Assembly (NCBI RefSeq): GCF_028293835.1
Contig: NZ_JAQGNX010000131.1
Location: 1-44,301, forward strand
Length of the DNA: 44,301 nt
Source of the DNA: Pseudomonas sp.
Lineage (GTDB): Bacteria > Pseudomonadota > Gammaproteobacteria > Pseudomonadales > Pseudomonadaceae
Reading direction: 5' to 3'
The position numbers and the translations under genes were made by a program. This document shows positions 25,848 through 33,369 of the stretch, piece after piece; positions within the stretch are counted from its first letter, which is position 1, and every line of letters begins with the position of its first letter. The notes below the pieces were generated by a model. It saw only the letters and a list, made by a program, of their open reading frames with translations, was not told the DNA's origin and did no database searches.

Positions 25848-26570
25848 ATGAACGTGTTCGGAATCGATTTTTATCAGGGGCAGCAACAGGATCTCATCGC
25901 CGAGCTGATCATCTTAAGCAGCGCACCCTTCAGTTATACGGTGACCGCCAATGTTAACCACATCGTGCTGCTCGATCACGACGAGCGGTTTCGTCAGGCC
26001 TATCAGCACGCCAGACATCGGATCTGTGACAGCCGTGTATTGTTCCCGCTGTTGCAGCGTTTCAAAGCCGAGATCGCTGAACCTATTCCAGGAAGCACGC
26101 TGACTCGGTCGATGATGCTCATCGCCCAGGATCGGCGTTGGCCGGTGACGGTATTAGGCTGTGAAGAGGACGTCATCGCCTCGCTGAAAATCAACTACCC
26201 GTCGGTCACGTTCTACCACTACAACCCGCCGATGGGCTTTATTGATAATCCCGCGGAAGTTGACCGCTGCGTAACATTTATTCAGAAACACGAAGCACGC
26301 ATGACAGTGTTTTCGGTAGGGTCGCCCCGCCAGGAGATACTCGCTGCCGAAGTGCTAAAACGGGGCGGTGCCACCGGGGTAGGGATTTGCGCCGGAGCAT
26401 CATTGGCGTTCTTGTCTGGCAAAATCAAACGCGCACCGGTATGGATGCAACGCCTGTCGCTGGAATGGTTGCATCGGCTGCTCACCGAGCCCAAGCGCCT
26501 GACTCGGCGCTATGCGATGGATGCCTATCGGATACTGCCTATCATTGCGCGGCAGTTCCGTGATCGTTAG
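25848..26570 (+). CDS. WecG/TagA/CpsF-family glycosyltransferase
   Basis: A 240-residue GT26-type transferase. It starts MNVFGIDFYQGQQQ; AGGAA lies 8 bases before the ATG. Family features: TVTANVNHIVLL (near 27), the acidic position in RICDSRVLFPLL (near 58, normally DG rather than DS), VFSVGSPRQEIL (near 155), and the C-terminal AFLSGKIKRAPVWMQRLSLE plus WLHRLLTEPKRLTRRY. It adds a sugar to a lipid-linked intermediate at the cytoplasmic face. It is the last gene of the EPS locus, separated from the rest by the inverted GH5 gene, so it probably has its own promoter inside that gene. Confidence 0.92.
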   Translation: MNVFGIDFYQGQQQDLIAELIILSSAPFSYTVTANVNHIVLLDHDERFRQAYQHARHRICDSRVLFPLLQRFKAEIAEPIPGSTLTRSMMLIAQDRRWPVTVLGCEEDVIASLKINYPSVTFYHYNPPMGFIDNPAEVDRCVTFIQKHEARMTVFSVGSPRQEILAAEVLKRGGATGVGICAGASLAFLSGKIKRAPVWMQRLSLEWLHRLLTEPKRLTRRYAMDAYRILPIIARQFRDR

Positions 26571-26588
26571 AGGGTGTTGGATCAAGTC

Positions 26589-26666
26589 CTGTAGCGCCGA
26601 TTGTTGGCGAGGCGGCCCGGCGCGGTGTGTCTGATACGCCGCTTCGCCCACACGTTCGCTCTACAG
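26589..26666. repeat. REP-like inverted repeat after the EPS locus
   Basis: CTGTAG at 26589-26594 followed by a TTGGCGAGGCGGC-type arm faces a reverse-complement arm ending CTACAG at 26666, with GCGGTGTGTC in the centre as in the element at 8022. The arms are imperfect. It lies between the convergent transferase and LysR genes, where it may serve as the transcription end for both. Confidence 0.75.
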
Positions 26667-26698
26667 ATAACTGAATGGTTATGCTGCACAACGACGAT

Positions 26699-27556
26699 TC
26701 AACTTCGCGACAAGTGCGTCTTCAGGTAATCCGCCAGTGTCCGATGTACCGGAGGCATCAGCCGACTGGTTGAAATTAATGCCAATTCGCTCGGTGGTGG
26801 CTCGATGAAGCCCTCGTCTATCCCCAAAGGACGATGCTCCGCCAGCACAGCCGTCGACGGCAGCAAACTGATGCCCAACCCCGCCGAGACCGCCGCCTGA
26901 ATCCCCACCAGACTTTGACTCGCGAAGGCTACGCGCCAGCGCCGTCCCGCCGACTCAAGCGCGTGTATTATTCGCTCGCGATAAATACAGCCTTGAGGGA
27001 ACACCGCCAAAGGCAGAGGATCGGCGAGCGTCTGCATGCTGAGCCCAGCTACCCACGTTAGATGCTCGGGCCATTGACACAAGGCCGGAGCGGAGCTTTG
27101 TTTGCAATCACGCTTGACCAGAGCAAGATCAATTTCCTTGGTTTCCAGCTTTGCATGCAGGTCAACGCTTAGCCCGCTCAAAGTATCGAGTCGCACCAAG
27201 GGATGCTGATGGGAAAATCCAGACAGCAGCACCATCAACCGCTGAACGTCAAAATCTTCGGGAACCCCGAGCTTCACCACTTGGCTTTGTTCCGGAGAAC
27301 TCAGCACACTGTGAGCTTCGAACGACAGTGCAACCAGCCTACGGGCGTACCCCAGCAACTTCTCGCCATCTTCCGTCAGTTGAACGGTTTTGCCGGCTCG
27401 CTGACGCAACAGCAGCGGTCGCCCCAATTGCTCTTCAAGCTTGCGAATCTGCTGGCTTACCGTCGATTGGGTCCGGTTGACCCGTTCGCCCGCCTTGGTA
27501 AATCCTCCAGCATCAACCACCGAAACGAAGGTGCGCAGCAATTCCAGATCAAACAT
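26699..27556 (-). CDS. LysR-family transcriptional regulator
   Basis: A 285-residue LysR-type regulator. The N-terminal winged helix-turn-helix reads LRTFVSVVDAGGFTKAGERV then RTQSTVSQQIRKLEEQLG (about residues 8-46); the remainder is the periplasmic-binding-like effector domain. It is divergent from the HAD/aldolase pair across a 111-base AT-rich gap containing a near-palindrome, the usual layout for a regulator of the divergent operon. Confidence 0.93.
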   Translation of the reverse strand: MFDLELLRTFVSVVDAGGFTKAGERVNRTQSTVSQQIRKLEEQLGRPLLLRQRAGKTVQLTEDGEKLLGYARRLVALSFEAHSVLSSPEQSQVVKLGVPEDFDVQRLMVLLSGFSHQHPLVRLDTLSGLSVDLHAKLETKEIDLALVKRDCKQSSAPALCQWPEHLTWVAGLSMQTLADPLPLAVFPQGCIYRERIIHALESAGRRWRVAFASQSLVGIQAAVSAGLGISLLPSTAVLAEHRPLGIDEGFIEPPPSELALISTSRLMPPVHRTLADYLKTHLSRS

Positions 27557-27582
27557 GGCGACGCCCTCTGCATTTGATTTTC

Positions 27583-27605
27583 AAATTAATTAGGCATCTT
27601 AATTT
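27583..27605. promoter_or_regulatory. Candidate LysR operator between divergent genes
   Basis: AAATTAA (27583-27589) and TTAATTT (27599-27605) are exact reverse complements separated by 9 bases. The site lies between the LysR start and the HAD start, about 30 bases from the former, as expected for a LysR-type autoregulatory and activating site. Confidence 0.5.
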
Positions 27606-27667
27606 AATTTTACGATGATTATGTAAAGTTTTTAAATGGAAGCCTGTTCATCTAACGGAGCTTCCTC

Positions 27668-28399
27668 ATGACCGCGTCTATCCCTCGCCCTACCTGGATT
27701 ACCTTCGATTGCTACGGAACCTTGATCCAGTGGGATGAAGGTCTGCTGAGTTATGTTCAGCGTTTACTGGACAGCAAAGAGGGTGAAGGCCTCGACCCTG
27801 ATCGTTTTATCAACCTGTACGATCGACATGAGCATCGCCTGGAGCAAACACCGCCTCATCGATCGTTCGCTGATATCTCGCGACTGTCCATGGAACTGAC
27901 GCTGAACGAACTGGGCATGGATTATCAGTCGCAAGACGCAGACGGACTGATTCAGCGCATCGGCTGGATGCCGCCCTTTCCCGAGGTCCCGGCCACACTG
28001 AAGTGGCTGAAGGACCAAGGTTTCAACCTGTGCATCGTGTCCAACACCGACGACGACATCATTTCCGGGAATGTCGCTCAGTTGGGGGGGTACATTGACC
28101 GCGTGATCACCGCACAGCAGGCACAGGCTTACAAACCGGATCACCGGTTGTTCAACCATGCTCACCGTCAACTTGGGGTCGACATCGATCAAGTGCTGCA
28201 CATCTGTGCCAGCCCACATCTTGATCTTGCAGCGGCAAAAGTCATGGGATTTCGCTGCGTGTGGATTGACCGCGGCACACGACGTAAGGCGTTGCCCGAC
28301 TATACCCCTGACGCTGTGCTGTCGGATTTAGCGCAGGTCCCGGAGTACATCCGCAGCATGGGATGGACCGACGATCAGGGAGAATCCCATGGCGCATGA
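27668..28399 (+). CDS. HAD hydrolase, type II haloacid dehalogenase-like
   Basis: A 243-residue HAD protein. Motif I FDCYGTL has the nucleophile Asp14 and Thr18; motif II SNTDDD is near 124; motif III lysine is in YKPDHRLF near 156; the last motif is CASPHLDLAAAKVMGF near 180. In true L-2-haloacid dehalogenases this last motif reads SSNxxD; here it is CASPHLD, so dehalogenation is not assured and a phosphatase or other substrate is possible. It overlaps the aldolase gene by 11 bases, so the two products likely act in one pathway. Regulated most likely by the divergent LysR protein. Confidence 0.88.
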   Translation: MTASIPRPTWITFDCYGTLIQWDEGLLSYVQRLLDSKEGEGLDPDRFINLYDRHEHRLEQTPPHRSFADISRLSMELTLNELGMDYQSQDADGLIQRIGWMPPFPEVPATLKWLKDQGFNLCIVSNTDDDIISGNVAQLGGYIDRVITAQQAQAYKPDHRLFNHAHRQLGVDIDQVLHICASPHLDLAAAKVMGFRCVWIDRGTRRKALPDYTPDAVLSDLAQVPEYIRSMGWTDDQGESHGA

Positions 28400-29174
28400 T
28401 CTGGGCGCGACAACCCGTAGCGAGAAAAATTACGACGGTCTTGATGCCCCGGCAGTGATGGAAGCGCGCCGCGATCTCGCCGCCAGCCTGCGCATGGCGG
28501 CACGATTGGGCTTGAGCGAAGGCATTTGCAATCACTTCTCAGCCTTGGTTCCCGGGCACCCGGATCTTTTTTTGGTAAACGCCTATGGGCTGGCATTCAA
28601 CGAAATCACCGCGTCGAATCTGCTGATCTGTGATTTTCACGGCAATGTGATCTCGGGTGACGGCCAGCCTGAAGCCACGGCCTTTTACATCCATGCTCGA
28701 TTGCACTTGCACAAACCCAACGCGGTGGCAGCCTTTCATACACACATGCCCAACGCCACCGCACTGGCAATGATCGAAGGTGAACCCTTGGCGTGGGCCG
28801 GACAAACAGCGCTGAAATTTTATGGGAGAGTGGCGGTGGATGAAGAGTACAACGGCCTCGCACTGGACAACACCGAAGGTGATCGTATAGCTGCAACCAT
28901 GGGCCACGCAGACATCGTGTTCTTGAAGAACCACGGAGTAATGGTTACAGGATCGAGCATCGCCCTGGCATGGGACGATTTGTATTACCTAGAACGGGCC
29001 GCCGAAGTACAGCTTAAAGCCATGAGCACTGGCCGGCCTCTGAAGAAGATAGATCCGGACACCGTGGAAAAGACCGCCCGACAGATCAATATTGGAGATG
29101 CGGAAAGTGCGCGGGTGCATTTGGAGAGCGTGAAACGAATTTTGGCACGGGTTGAGCCGGATTTTGCTGATTGA
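28389..29174 (+). CDS. Class II aldolase/adducin-family protein
   Basis: A 261-residue metal-dependent aldolase-fold protein. NHFSALVPG (near 49), the acidic PEATAFYIHARLH (near 95), zinc ligands in FHTHMPNA (near 117) and in LKNHGVMV (near 180) are visible. Relatives include fuculose- and ribulose-phosphate aldolases/epimerases and uncharacterised members linked to LysR and HAD genes. The start ATG has GGGAGA upstream and overlaps the HAD gene. The substrate cannot be assigned. Confidence 0.9.
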   Translation: MAHDLGATTRSEKNYDGLDAPAVMEARRDLAASLRMAARLGLSEGICNHFSALVPGHPDLFLVNAYGLAFNEITASNLLICDFHGNVISGDGQPEATAFYIHARLHLHKPNAVAAFHTHMPNATALAMIEGEPLAWAGQTALKFYGRVAVDEEYNGLALDNTEGDRIAATMGHADIVFLKNHGVMVTGSSIALAWDDLYYLERAAEVQLKAMSTGRPLKKIDPDTVEKTARQINIGDAESARVHLESVKRILARVEPDFAD

Positions 29175-29197
29175 TTGTTAGACAGGAGGAGGACAGA

Positions 29198-29227
29198 GCG
29201 CTGGGCATCTTAAGTGAAGCCTAGCGC
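29198..29227 (+). terminator. Weak hairpin after the aldolase operon
   Basis: GCGCTGGGC (29198-29206) pairs with GCCTAGCGC (29219-29227) through nine base pairs including one G-U, with a 12-base loop. A second small palindrome GGGGCCCC and a short CTCTTT follow. The T-run is poor, so the terminator call is tentative. Confidence 0.4.
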
Positions 29228-29258
29228 GGGGCCCCTCTTTGACTTGTGACCAGGGATA

Positions 29259-29699
29259 TCAGTTATCGCTGCGAAACTCACGACCCAGCCGACCTAAGTA
29301 CAGCATTAGGTCATTGTTGTTGGCCTGCTCATGCGCATCCGGCATCAGTACCCCAATAATGCAGAACTGGTTGTTCTCAAAGAGGCCCCTGGCATAAACC
29401 AGAGCAACATCATTCTCTGGCTCGCCCTTTCGGCATTTACGTTGTGCTTGTTTTTGACGCTTAGGGAAGTTCCGAGGTGGAATGCACAGATGAATGTGCT
29501 CGATACAACCCGCTATTGCTGGTGGCGATCCATATTCAACGTCAAATCCAAAGTAGTCTGGCAGATCATCGCGCATCGACTGCTGATAGCGGCAAAAATC
29601 CACTAGGAGTTGATCTAGAAAGCCAGGATGGGATGATTCGAGAGGCTTGAAAAACCTATCGTAGGTGTCCGGATGGAATGATACCTCTACGGGGTCCAT
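29259..29699 (-). CDS. YafO-family toxin (type II toxin-antitoxin, mRNA interferase)
   Basis: A 146-residue protein matching Escherichia coli YafO along its core: LPDYFGFDVEY (46-56; YafO has LPDIFG), EHIHL (67-71; YafO AHIHL), DVALVYARGLFE (97-108), GVLMPDAHEQANNND (116-130; YafO AILKPEPHKLARDNN) and GRLGREFR (136-143; YafO GKMAEAFR). YafO is a ribosome-dependent mRNA endonuclease. The ATG at 29699 follows the upstream stop by only 3 bases, and a TTG between them could also serve, so translation is coupled to the preceding gene as is usual for an antitoxin-toxin pair. The partner is not a recognisable YafN/Phd-type antitoxin. Confidence 0.82.
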   Translation of the reverse strand: MDPVEVSFHPDTYDRFFKPLESSHPGFLDQLLVDFCRYQQSMRDDLPDYFGFDVEYGSPPAIAGCIEHIHLCIPPRNFPKRQKQAQRKCRKGEPENDVALVYARGLFENNQFCIIGVLMPDAHEQANNNDLMLYLGRLGREFRSDN

Positions 29700-29702
29700 C
29701 AA

Positions 29703-30242
29703 TCAGGAGCTGAACGACGCAGCGGTTTCTCGACCCAGCCTGGCAAGGGCTACCAAGCCTCTACGATCAACAGAGCTGACGTAAGGTTTTGGCTCAACCA
29801 CCATTTGGCGAATCAGGTTTGCATTGCGATCAGCCTTGTGGCGAGACTCAGCCAGTACGGTAATTAACCTGTCTCCGTAATAGCCTAATTCGCCTGTACC
29901 TTTGAGGTCTTTAACCTCCCTCAAAGCCCGGCCAAAAATCTCCGAAACGGTCGTGAATGGATTACTCAGCATATGCTGATGCGGAACTTCACCCGCAAGG
30001 ATGGCAGCGTAAGCCCGATCAAGAAACACATTCACACCTTCACCCATCTCGATCAGACCCGGAATACGAGCCAAGGCATCGGCGTCCGCAGAGGTTAGAG
30101 TTACCAATTCGCCAGTCCGATATGTCGGCTCTTGCCCAATCGGCGCACCATCACCGGCAAACGCAGCCGCAGACATAGCCAGTGCACACACAAGCGCAAG
30201 CTTGCTGGCGATTGGGCTTTTGCTTTCGACGATGGATACCAT
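29703..30242 (-). CDS. Exported-looking unknown protein, putative partner of the YafO-like toxin
   Basis: A 179-residue protein I do not recognise. Residues 12-30 form a signal-peptide-like stretch (SKLALVCALAMSAAAFAGD). The remainder is helical and polar (LTSADADALARIPGLIEMGE, IFGRALREVKDL, VDRRGLVALARLGRE) with no cysteine pairs, DNA-binding motif or catalytic signature visible. An internal ATG (30176) would remove the hydrophobic part but has no ribosome site. It is co-directional with and 3 bases upstream of the toxin gene, the usual antitoxin position, yet a type II antitoxin should be cytoplasmic. It may be an unusual antitoxin, a decoy, or an unrelated gene. Confidence 0.6.
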   Translation of the reverse strand: MVSIVESKSPIASKLALVCALAMSAAAFAGDGAPIGQEPTYRTGELVTLTSADADALARIPGLIEMGEGVNVFLDRAYAAILAGEVPHQHMLSNPFTTVSEIFGRALREVKDLKGTGELGYYGDRLITVLAESRHKADRNANLIRQMVVEPKPYVSSVDRRGLVALARLGRETAASFSS

Positions 30243-30386
30243 GGGAGTTCTCGTTGGTCTTGCCGGGTGTATCGCTACTATACATCACAGACGAGGGCCT
30301 CGGCGCGACCACGCGCAACACACGACCATGTAACTGTCCGAATCTTCAGTAGGCCTACGACCTTCAAGCGGTAGCCTCTAATCGCC

Positions 30387-30554
30387 ATGCGATTAGGACC
30401 CGGTCGTTTGCCTACAGCCAAAGGCGCAGATGTCGGTGATGTGGCCAACGCCATCGTCGAGATCGTCGGCATGCCTTTCGGCTCCCGTCCGTTCCGACGC
30501 CACATCGACCCGTCCCAGGATGGCGCCGAAATCGTCAATGCCATGGCAGTCTAA
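30387..30554 (+). pseudogene. Remnant of a short-chain dehydrogenase (C-terminal part)
   Basis: A 55-codon frame ending TAA at 30552-30554 reads VGDVANAIVEIVGMPFGSRP then FRRHIDPSQDGAEIVNAMAV. This is the C-terminal substrate-loop region of SDR oxidoreductases (ADVAxAIVxxVDxPxGxRPFR). An in-frame stop lies at 30372 and no N-terminal SDR sequence is visible upstream, so the gene is truncated and probably dead. Confidence 0.65.
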
Positions 30555-30624
30555 GAATCAGGAGCGGTATTATTGGCTTGGACCCAGCCACCGGACTATT
30601 AATTCTGAATGGCTAAACACGCCG

Positions 30625-30960
30625 CTACCTTCCCACGTCGTCCTCATCAAATATTCCCACCCGAAGCTCTCTGACCCCTCCATCTGCGTTGAAGCGAATC
30701 ACTGCTCCAGTCCCCTGCGTCATAGCGATAACATGCTCAATTAGGACCGTATGGCTCGCTGCACGAAGAATTGGCTTATATCCATGGGCCTTGAACAGCG
30801 TAAATTGCCCGCTCTCTAATTCGATTCTGAAGACATCCATTGCCTGAGCATCCAAATAGGTGTTCTCGATGGATGCACTGACAACGATGACGTTCCGCGT
30901 TTGCGATGAAAGCACCTCCCGCAGCCGATAGAGGACACTTGAACTGCCTGACTTTTTCAT
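30625..30960 (-). CDS. Small hypothetical protein
   Basis: A 111-residue frame starting MKKSGSSSVLYRLREVL, with ACGGA about 6 bases before the ATG. The composition is normal for a soluble alpha/beta protein: VIVVSASIENTYLD, MDVFRIELESGQFTLF and IAMTQGTGAVIRFNADGG. No family is recognised. It lies in the accessory patch between the dehydrogenase remnant and the divergent Cro/CI-type regulator, about 200 bases from the latter. Confidence 0.5.
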   Translation of the reverse strand: MKKSGSSSVLYRLREVLSSQTRNVIVVSASIENTYLDAQAMDVFRIELESGQFTLFKAHGYKPILRAASHTVLIEHVIAMTQGTGAVIRFNADGGVRELRVGIFDEDDVGR

Positions 30961-31157
30961 CGACGGTCCGTCAGATCTCTAGTCCTGTAACCATCCCAGC
31001 CCCTACGCTTTCCTTCTTGATGGAGAAAATGCCACGTCAAACGACCTGACGGTGCATCAATCACATTCGATGTTGCGCAATCCCCTGCTACAGTTTTATG
31101 TCCGGCCCCCATTACGCCGCGAATTGGGTCGCGGCGAATCTCGCATGGAGCATCACG

Positions 31158-31601
31158 GTGAAAAACTTCGGAAAGCGGCTTAGAGCCGAGCGGGTAAGGT
31201 TGAATTTGACTCAAAAAGAATTAGCGCGCCTGTGCGGCGTCCAGGCCAACGCTCAAGGCCACTATGAAAACGGTGAGCGGCATCCCGGATCGGGTTATTT
31301 AACCGCCTTGATCCGCTACGGTGTAGACGTGATGTATGTATTGGTTGGCGCGCGACCGGTGATAAGAGAAGAGCGTCTCACCGAGACGGAGCGCATTCTT
31401 ATTTGCAGCTACCGCGCCTTGGCTGAAAAGGATCAAGCGGCAATCGCTTACTTAGTAACGATATTGGCTGCCTTTCGCCGGACGGTTGACCTTAGAAGGG
31501 GGCCGCGCCCGGAATATAATTTTGAGAAGATGGTGGCGAAAGTACTGGGTAGCAATCTCTATCTGCCGCTGGCAGCGCGACGGGCGAACGTTCCGAGTTG
31601 A
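31158..31601 (+). CDS. Cro/CI-type helix-turn-helix regulator
   Basis: A 147-residue regulator. GTG 31158 is chosen because GGAG lies 7 bases upstream and the protein then starts directly with the HTH_3 domain: FGKRLRAERVRLNLTQKELA then LCGVQANAQGHYENGERHPG (residues 4-43). The C-terminal part (SYRALAEKDQAAIAYLVTIL) is helical and may dimerise. Such short XRE proteins are common in prophage-like and mobile patches and as antitoxin-like repressors; its target could be the divergent small gene at 30625. Confidence 0.8.
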   Translation: MKNFGKRLRAERVRLNLTQKELARLCGVQANAQGHYENGERHPGSGYLTALIRYGVDVMYVLVGARPVIREERLTETERILICSYRALAEKDQAAIAYLVTILAAFRRTVDLRRGPRPEYNFEKMVAKVLGSNLYLPLAARRANVPS

Positions 31602-31820
31602 TTGTGCCGCCTCGCAGTGTGTTGTGGCGCACATCCAAGACAGTGTTCGCCCAGCGGGTGATTGCGCCGGTTGCTCACTGACAACGCGCTCAGGTTGGGT
31701 TGAAAGCCAAATGCGCGACTGTCCACACCGGTGAATAGTCATGTCAAAAACCAGGGGTTTTTCTCTTCCATTGAGTCCACTAGCATGCGCCGGGTAGTGT
31801 ACTGATCCGAGGAAAACACC

Positions 31821-32222
31821 ATGAGCAAGCCGGAATTTTTTATCACGCCAGGTTATGGCGATTATTTGCGCGAGAACCTGCACTATGCCCAGGCGGTCAA
31901 GGTTGGCGATCGCGTGGAAACGTCAGGACAAGGCGGCTGGGATGATGAGTTCATCATTCCCGAGTCCATCGCCGAAGAGATCGCCCAGGCTTTTCGCAAC
32001 CTGGAGCGCACCCTGGCGACCGCGGGCGCAGGCTGGGAGCATGTCATTCACGTCAACTCGTATCATGTCGGTGGATTTGCTCCCGAGGTCAACGAGGCGA
32101 TGGTCAAGTTGTACCGCCACTACATGCCCGACCACACACCGATCTGGACACAGGTTGGGGTCGACAGCCTCGGCTTGCCGACCATGCGCGTGGAGATCCG
32201 TGTGACAGCAATCATTGTCTGA
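31821..32222 (+). CDS. RidA/YjgF/UK114-family protein
   Basis: A 133-residue RidA-superfamily protein. GAGGA lies 7 bases before the ATG. It has VGDRVETSGQGGWDDE near 27, the FRNLERTLATAGAGWEHVIHV-type helix near 58, and the family-signature end LGLPTMRVEIRVTAIIV with the active-site arginine near 125. RidA proteins hydrolyse reactive enamine/imine intermediates; subgroups act in other degradation pathways, so the substrate here is not certain. It converges with and overlaps the LysR gene by 11 bases. Confidence 0.92.
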   Translation: MSKPEFFITPGYGDYLRENLHYAQAVKVGDRVETSGQGGWDDEFIIPESIAEEIAQAFRNLERTLATAGAGWEHVIHVNSYHVGGFAPEVNEAMVKLYRHYMPDHTPIWTQVGVDSLGLPTMRVEIRVTAIIV

Positions 32223-33108
32223 CGCCAAACGTCTGAATCACCCAATCGATAAACACTTTTAGCCGGGCGTTTTGATGACGATTGGGTGGATAAAGCACAT
32301 GCAGCGGCAACCCGGGTCGCGACCAGTCCTGCAACACCGGGACTAACTGGCCCGCCTCGACGTAACCCTCGACAATCGCCCTGAAGTGCTGCCCGACGCC
32401 CAGTCCGGCGAGGAGCATTTCCTTCAGGCCATTGCCTTCGTTGGTGGAAAACGCGTAGTCAGCCACCTCATGGCGTACCGCTCCGCGCTCGAAAATCAGT
32501 GGCTCCGACTTGCCCGATCCGGCAAAGAAATAACCGGCCCGCAGGTGGTGCTGTTCCAGATCCTCGGGCGAGGTCGGCGTGCCCCTGCGCGCCAGGTAAC
32601 TGGGGGCTGCACAGGTGACGAAACCCAGCTCGACGATCTTGCGACTGATCATCGACATATCCTCGAACTTGCCGGCGCGAATCACGCAGTCCACCCCCTC
32701 GCCCACAATGTTCACGGCGCGGTCACTGATGCCCAGGGCGATGGTGATGTCGGGATACTCGCGATGAAAATCCACTAGCGCGGGGATCAGCAGGCAATTG
32801 GCGAAAGACGCTGGCGCATCCACCCGCAAGTGCCCATGAGCCTTGAGTTTTTTACCACGCATGGCACTTTCCACGGCGTCCAGCTCGGCCACCAGGCGAT
32901 TCGCATGAGCGTAATACTCCAGACCGTCCGACGTCGGTGTCAGAACGCGAGTAGTGCGTTGCATCAACTTGAGGCCCAGGTGTTTTTCCAGATCGGTAAT
33001 CAGTTTGCTGACGGTGGAGCGCGGTAGCCCCAATTGGTCGGAGGCCCGACTGAATGAGCCGGTTTCGATGACGCGGACGAAGGCGCGCATGGCGAGAAGT
33101 TGGTTCAT
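32212..33108 (-). CDS. LysR-family transcriptional regulator
   Basis: A 298-residue LysR protein of the large group with N-terminus MNQLLAMRAFVRVIETGSFS then LPRSTVSKLITDLEKHLG (HTH about residues 16-48) and the effector domain from about 90 (LRVDAPASFANCLLIPAL). AAGGG lies 7 bases before the ATG. Its 3' end overlaps the convergent RidA-family gene by 11 bases. Upstream of it lies the HxlR/IS21 scar rather than a divergent target gene, so its original partner may have been lost. Confidence 0.93.
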   Translation of the reverse strand: MNQLLAMRAFVRVIETGSFSRASDQLGLPRSTVSKLITDLEKHLGLKLMQRTTRVLTPTSDGLEYYAHANRLVAELDAVESAMRGKKLKAHGHLRVDAPASFANCLLIPALVDFHREYPDITIALGISDRAVNIVGEGVDCVIRAGKFEDMSMISRKIVELGFVTCAAPSYLARRGTPTSPEDLEQHHLRAGYFFAGSGKSEPLIFERGAVRHEVADYAFSTNEGNGLKEMLLAGLGVGQHFRAIVEGYVEAGQLVPVLQDWSRPGLPLHVLYPPNRHQNARLKVFIDWVIQTFGVRQ

Positions 33109-33159
33109 GCTGATGCCCTTCTAAACGTAGGTGTCTGGCTTCACTCGATCGTACAAAAC

Positions 33160-33355
33160 AACCCGGCAGCTCAGCTGTCTGAACGTTACGCGCGACCAAC
33201 CCGCGCGCTTCCATGTCGCGCAGCGTCTGCACCAGCATTTTCTTGGAAATGCCGGGCAAGGCCCGCTGCAACTGCCCGGTACGACAACGCCCACCAGGCC
33301 AGCGCTCCAGCGCGTGCAGCACCAGTCTGACCCACTTGACGGTAAACAAACCCAT
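33160..33355 (-). pseudogene. Truncated HxlR-type transcriptional regulator
   Basis: The frame reads VKWVRLVLHALERWPGG, then RTGQLQRALPGISKKMLVQT and LRDMEARGLVARNV. This is the central winged helix of HxlR/MarR-like regulators (GKWxLLILxxL, ELRRALPGISxKMLTQxLRELE). The N-terminus with the redox cysteine is missing: at about 33360-33370 the sequence changes to IS21 istA. The C-terminal end also loses similarity after ARNV. It is not a functional gene. Confidence 0.72.
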
Positions 33356-33369
33356 GACTCGTCGCGGCG

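Noticed and set aside
30957..31214. An 85-codon minus-strand frame opposite the XRE regulator start
   Set aside because: It overlaps the well-supported regulator gene and abuts the small gene at 30625 without its own ribosome site.
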